From: Acidimicrobiaceae bacterium | GTDB taxonomy: Bacteria > Actinomycetota > Acidimicrobiia > Acidimicrobiales > Ilumatobacteraceae | NCBI GenBank assembly: GCA_003569125.1 | Contig: BGOG01000005.1 | Location: forward strand, 28,592-92,591 | Reading direction: 5' to 3' | Length of the DNA stretch: 64,000 nucleotides | In this document: positions 63,282 through 64,000 of the stretch, one piece after another | Position numbering within the stretch: the stretch's first letter is position 1 | Layout of the letters: each line of letters opens with the position of its first letter | The notes under the pieces: model-generated | What the model saw: the letters and a program-made list of their open reading frames with translations, nothing else | Database searches by the model: none | What the model was told of the DNA's origin: nothing | Translations under genes and position numbers: made by a program

Positions 63282-64000
63282 CAGCCATCTGGTTGAGAGA
63301 ATCGTTGCAGAATTTACCAACCCATAAAGAGTCAACGCGAAGCGTGGTTCAAGAGCGTGCAATAATATTTTGCGTCCAGCAGGAGCACTTCAAAAACTTG
63401 ATGACGTTGCGATCTGGATGGCAAGTTGGCAAGCGACAACTCAGCCGAAAGTTTCGAGCCCGGCGGCTCTTGTTTTTGCAGCTGATCACGGTGTTGCCAT
63501 CTCGAGTTCGGTTAGCGCCTACCCGACCGATGTACCAGCAGAATGCTCAAGGCATATCAATCAGGAAAGTCGACACTTTCGGCATTTGCAAAAATCGCCG
63601 GTGCAACCGTCCACGCCGTTGACGTTGCGTAGGCAGACCAACGCAAGACATTCAAGTCGAAGCGGCAATGTCAGAGCAACGCTTTGACGAAGCGCTTAGC
63701 GCCGGTCGTAACGCGGTCGAACAACTTGATGCAGACTTGTTGGTTATCGGCGAAATGGGAATCGGCAATACAACAGTCGCCGCCGCGATAACTGCGTCGC
63801 TACTTGGCGGCGAACCAAGTTGTGGGTCGGGGTCGCGGTACTTGGCGTCGATCAACAAGGTTACGAACGCAAATGTTTGGCAGTTGATCGAGCAGTTACG
63901 CGGGTCAAGGCGATTAAAGATCCGATTGAAATACTGCGACAAGTTGGCGGAGCGGAAATTGCCGCAATGACGGCGGCGATTGTCGCAGCGCGAGTCAGAC
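63278..64000 (+). pseudogene. cobT: Nicotinate-nucleotide-dimethylbenzimidazole phosphoribosyltransferase CobT (partial, several frameshifts)
   Basis: Starts ATG 63278 (MTAIWLRESLQNLPTHK) and runs off the window. Joined frames give NNILRPAGALQKLDDVAIWM, VFAADHGVAISS, EMLKAYQSGKSTLSAFAKIA, GATVHAVDV, RPTQDIQVEAAMSEQRFDEAL, VIGEMGIGNTTVAAAIT and VDRAVTRVKAIKDPIEILRQ, all CobT. Breaks near 63360, 63545, 63630 and 63818-63845; most need one added base. It activates the lower ligand base for nucleotide-loop assembly. The truncation is the window edge. Confidence 0.82.

Noticed and set aside
62714..63622. CobU-CobT fusion protein suggested by a single 302-aa ORF
   Set aside because: Removing one T at 63225-63229 yields a standard CobU end and an ATGA-coupled CobT start, so the apparent fusion is a frameshift artefact.
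1..64000. tRNA, rRNA, prophage, transposase or integrase genes
   Set aside because: I searched by eye for conserved tRNA arms, transposase motifs and phage genes and saw none; horizontal transfer marks are absent.

Overview
The window reads as a chromosomal segment of an actinobacterium, most likely of the class Acidimicrobiia (an Ilumatobacter-like aquatic lineage). Support for Actinomycetota is direct. There is a WhiB1-type regulator beside a PdtaS-type histidine kinase (the whiB1/pdtaS pairing of mycobacteria), the phosphatase/DUF3090/SCO1664-family trio, DUF3107, a mycothiol-dependent maleylpyruvate isomerase-type protein, an ArsA-like ATPase pair and a HelR/HelD-type helicase. The class assignment is inference: base composition is near balanced rather than GC-rich, and the gene mix resembles freshwater/marine Acidimicrobiia. 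No rRNA, tRNA, prophage, IS element or CRISPR array was seen.

Layout. 0-12 kb: FrhB-like iron-sulfur flavoprotein, TauE-type exporter, family-5 uracil-DNA glycosylase, the phosphatase/DUF3090/SCO1664 trio, a surface-polysaccharide gene, electron transfer flavoprotein etfBA, a lipid kinase, a large membrane protein and a glycerophosphodiesterase. 12-20 kb: whiB1, pdtaS, two ArsA-like ATPases with DUF3107, the Fe-S carrier mrp with a divergent SufR-like regulator, a sulfite-oxidase-fold enzyme and sixA. 20-27 kb: a complete System I cytochrome c maturation operon, ccmABCDEFGH plus a ccmI-like gene, headed by an enoyl-CoA hydratase. 27-34 kb: small lipoproteins, HelR-type helicase, cold shock protein and an FAH-family hydrolase. 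34-37.5 kb: a nonulosonic (sialic-acid-like) acid locus with neuB, neuA, a 2-hydroxyacid dehydrogenase and a GT-B protein. 37.5-50 kb: ammonium transporter amt, then a nitrogen-salvage block. That block holds a class III aminotransferase and, on the opposite strand, an eight-gene operon: beta-ureidopropionase, dihydropyrimidinase, malonate/methylmalonate semialdehyde dehydrogenase, a luciferase-like oxidoreductase and a two-permease ABC importer. It ends at a strong terminator. 52-56 kb: a TPP-riboswitch-controlled thiamine operon, thiN-thiB-thiP-thiQ. 56-59 kb: acetyltransferase, CopC/CopD copper protein and MDMPI-like protein. 59-64 kb: cobalamin uptake (btuFCD behind a B12 riboswitch) divergent from cobO-cobU-cobT, which runs off the end.

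The accessory theme is salvage: ammonium, pyrimidine-ring nitrogen and carbon, thiamine and corrinoids are all imported, and the two vitamin systems are under riboswitch control.

A key caveat is that at least a dozen conserved genes are split by single-base shifts, mostly at short homopolymers, with homology continuing across the break. I treat these mainly as consensus errors of the assembly and annotate full spans, giving the break positions. neuB and cobT need four or more corrections each.
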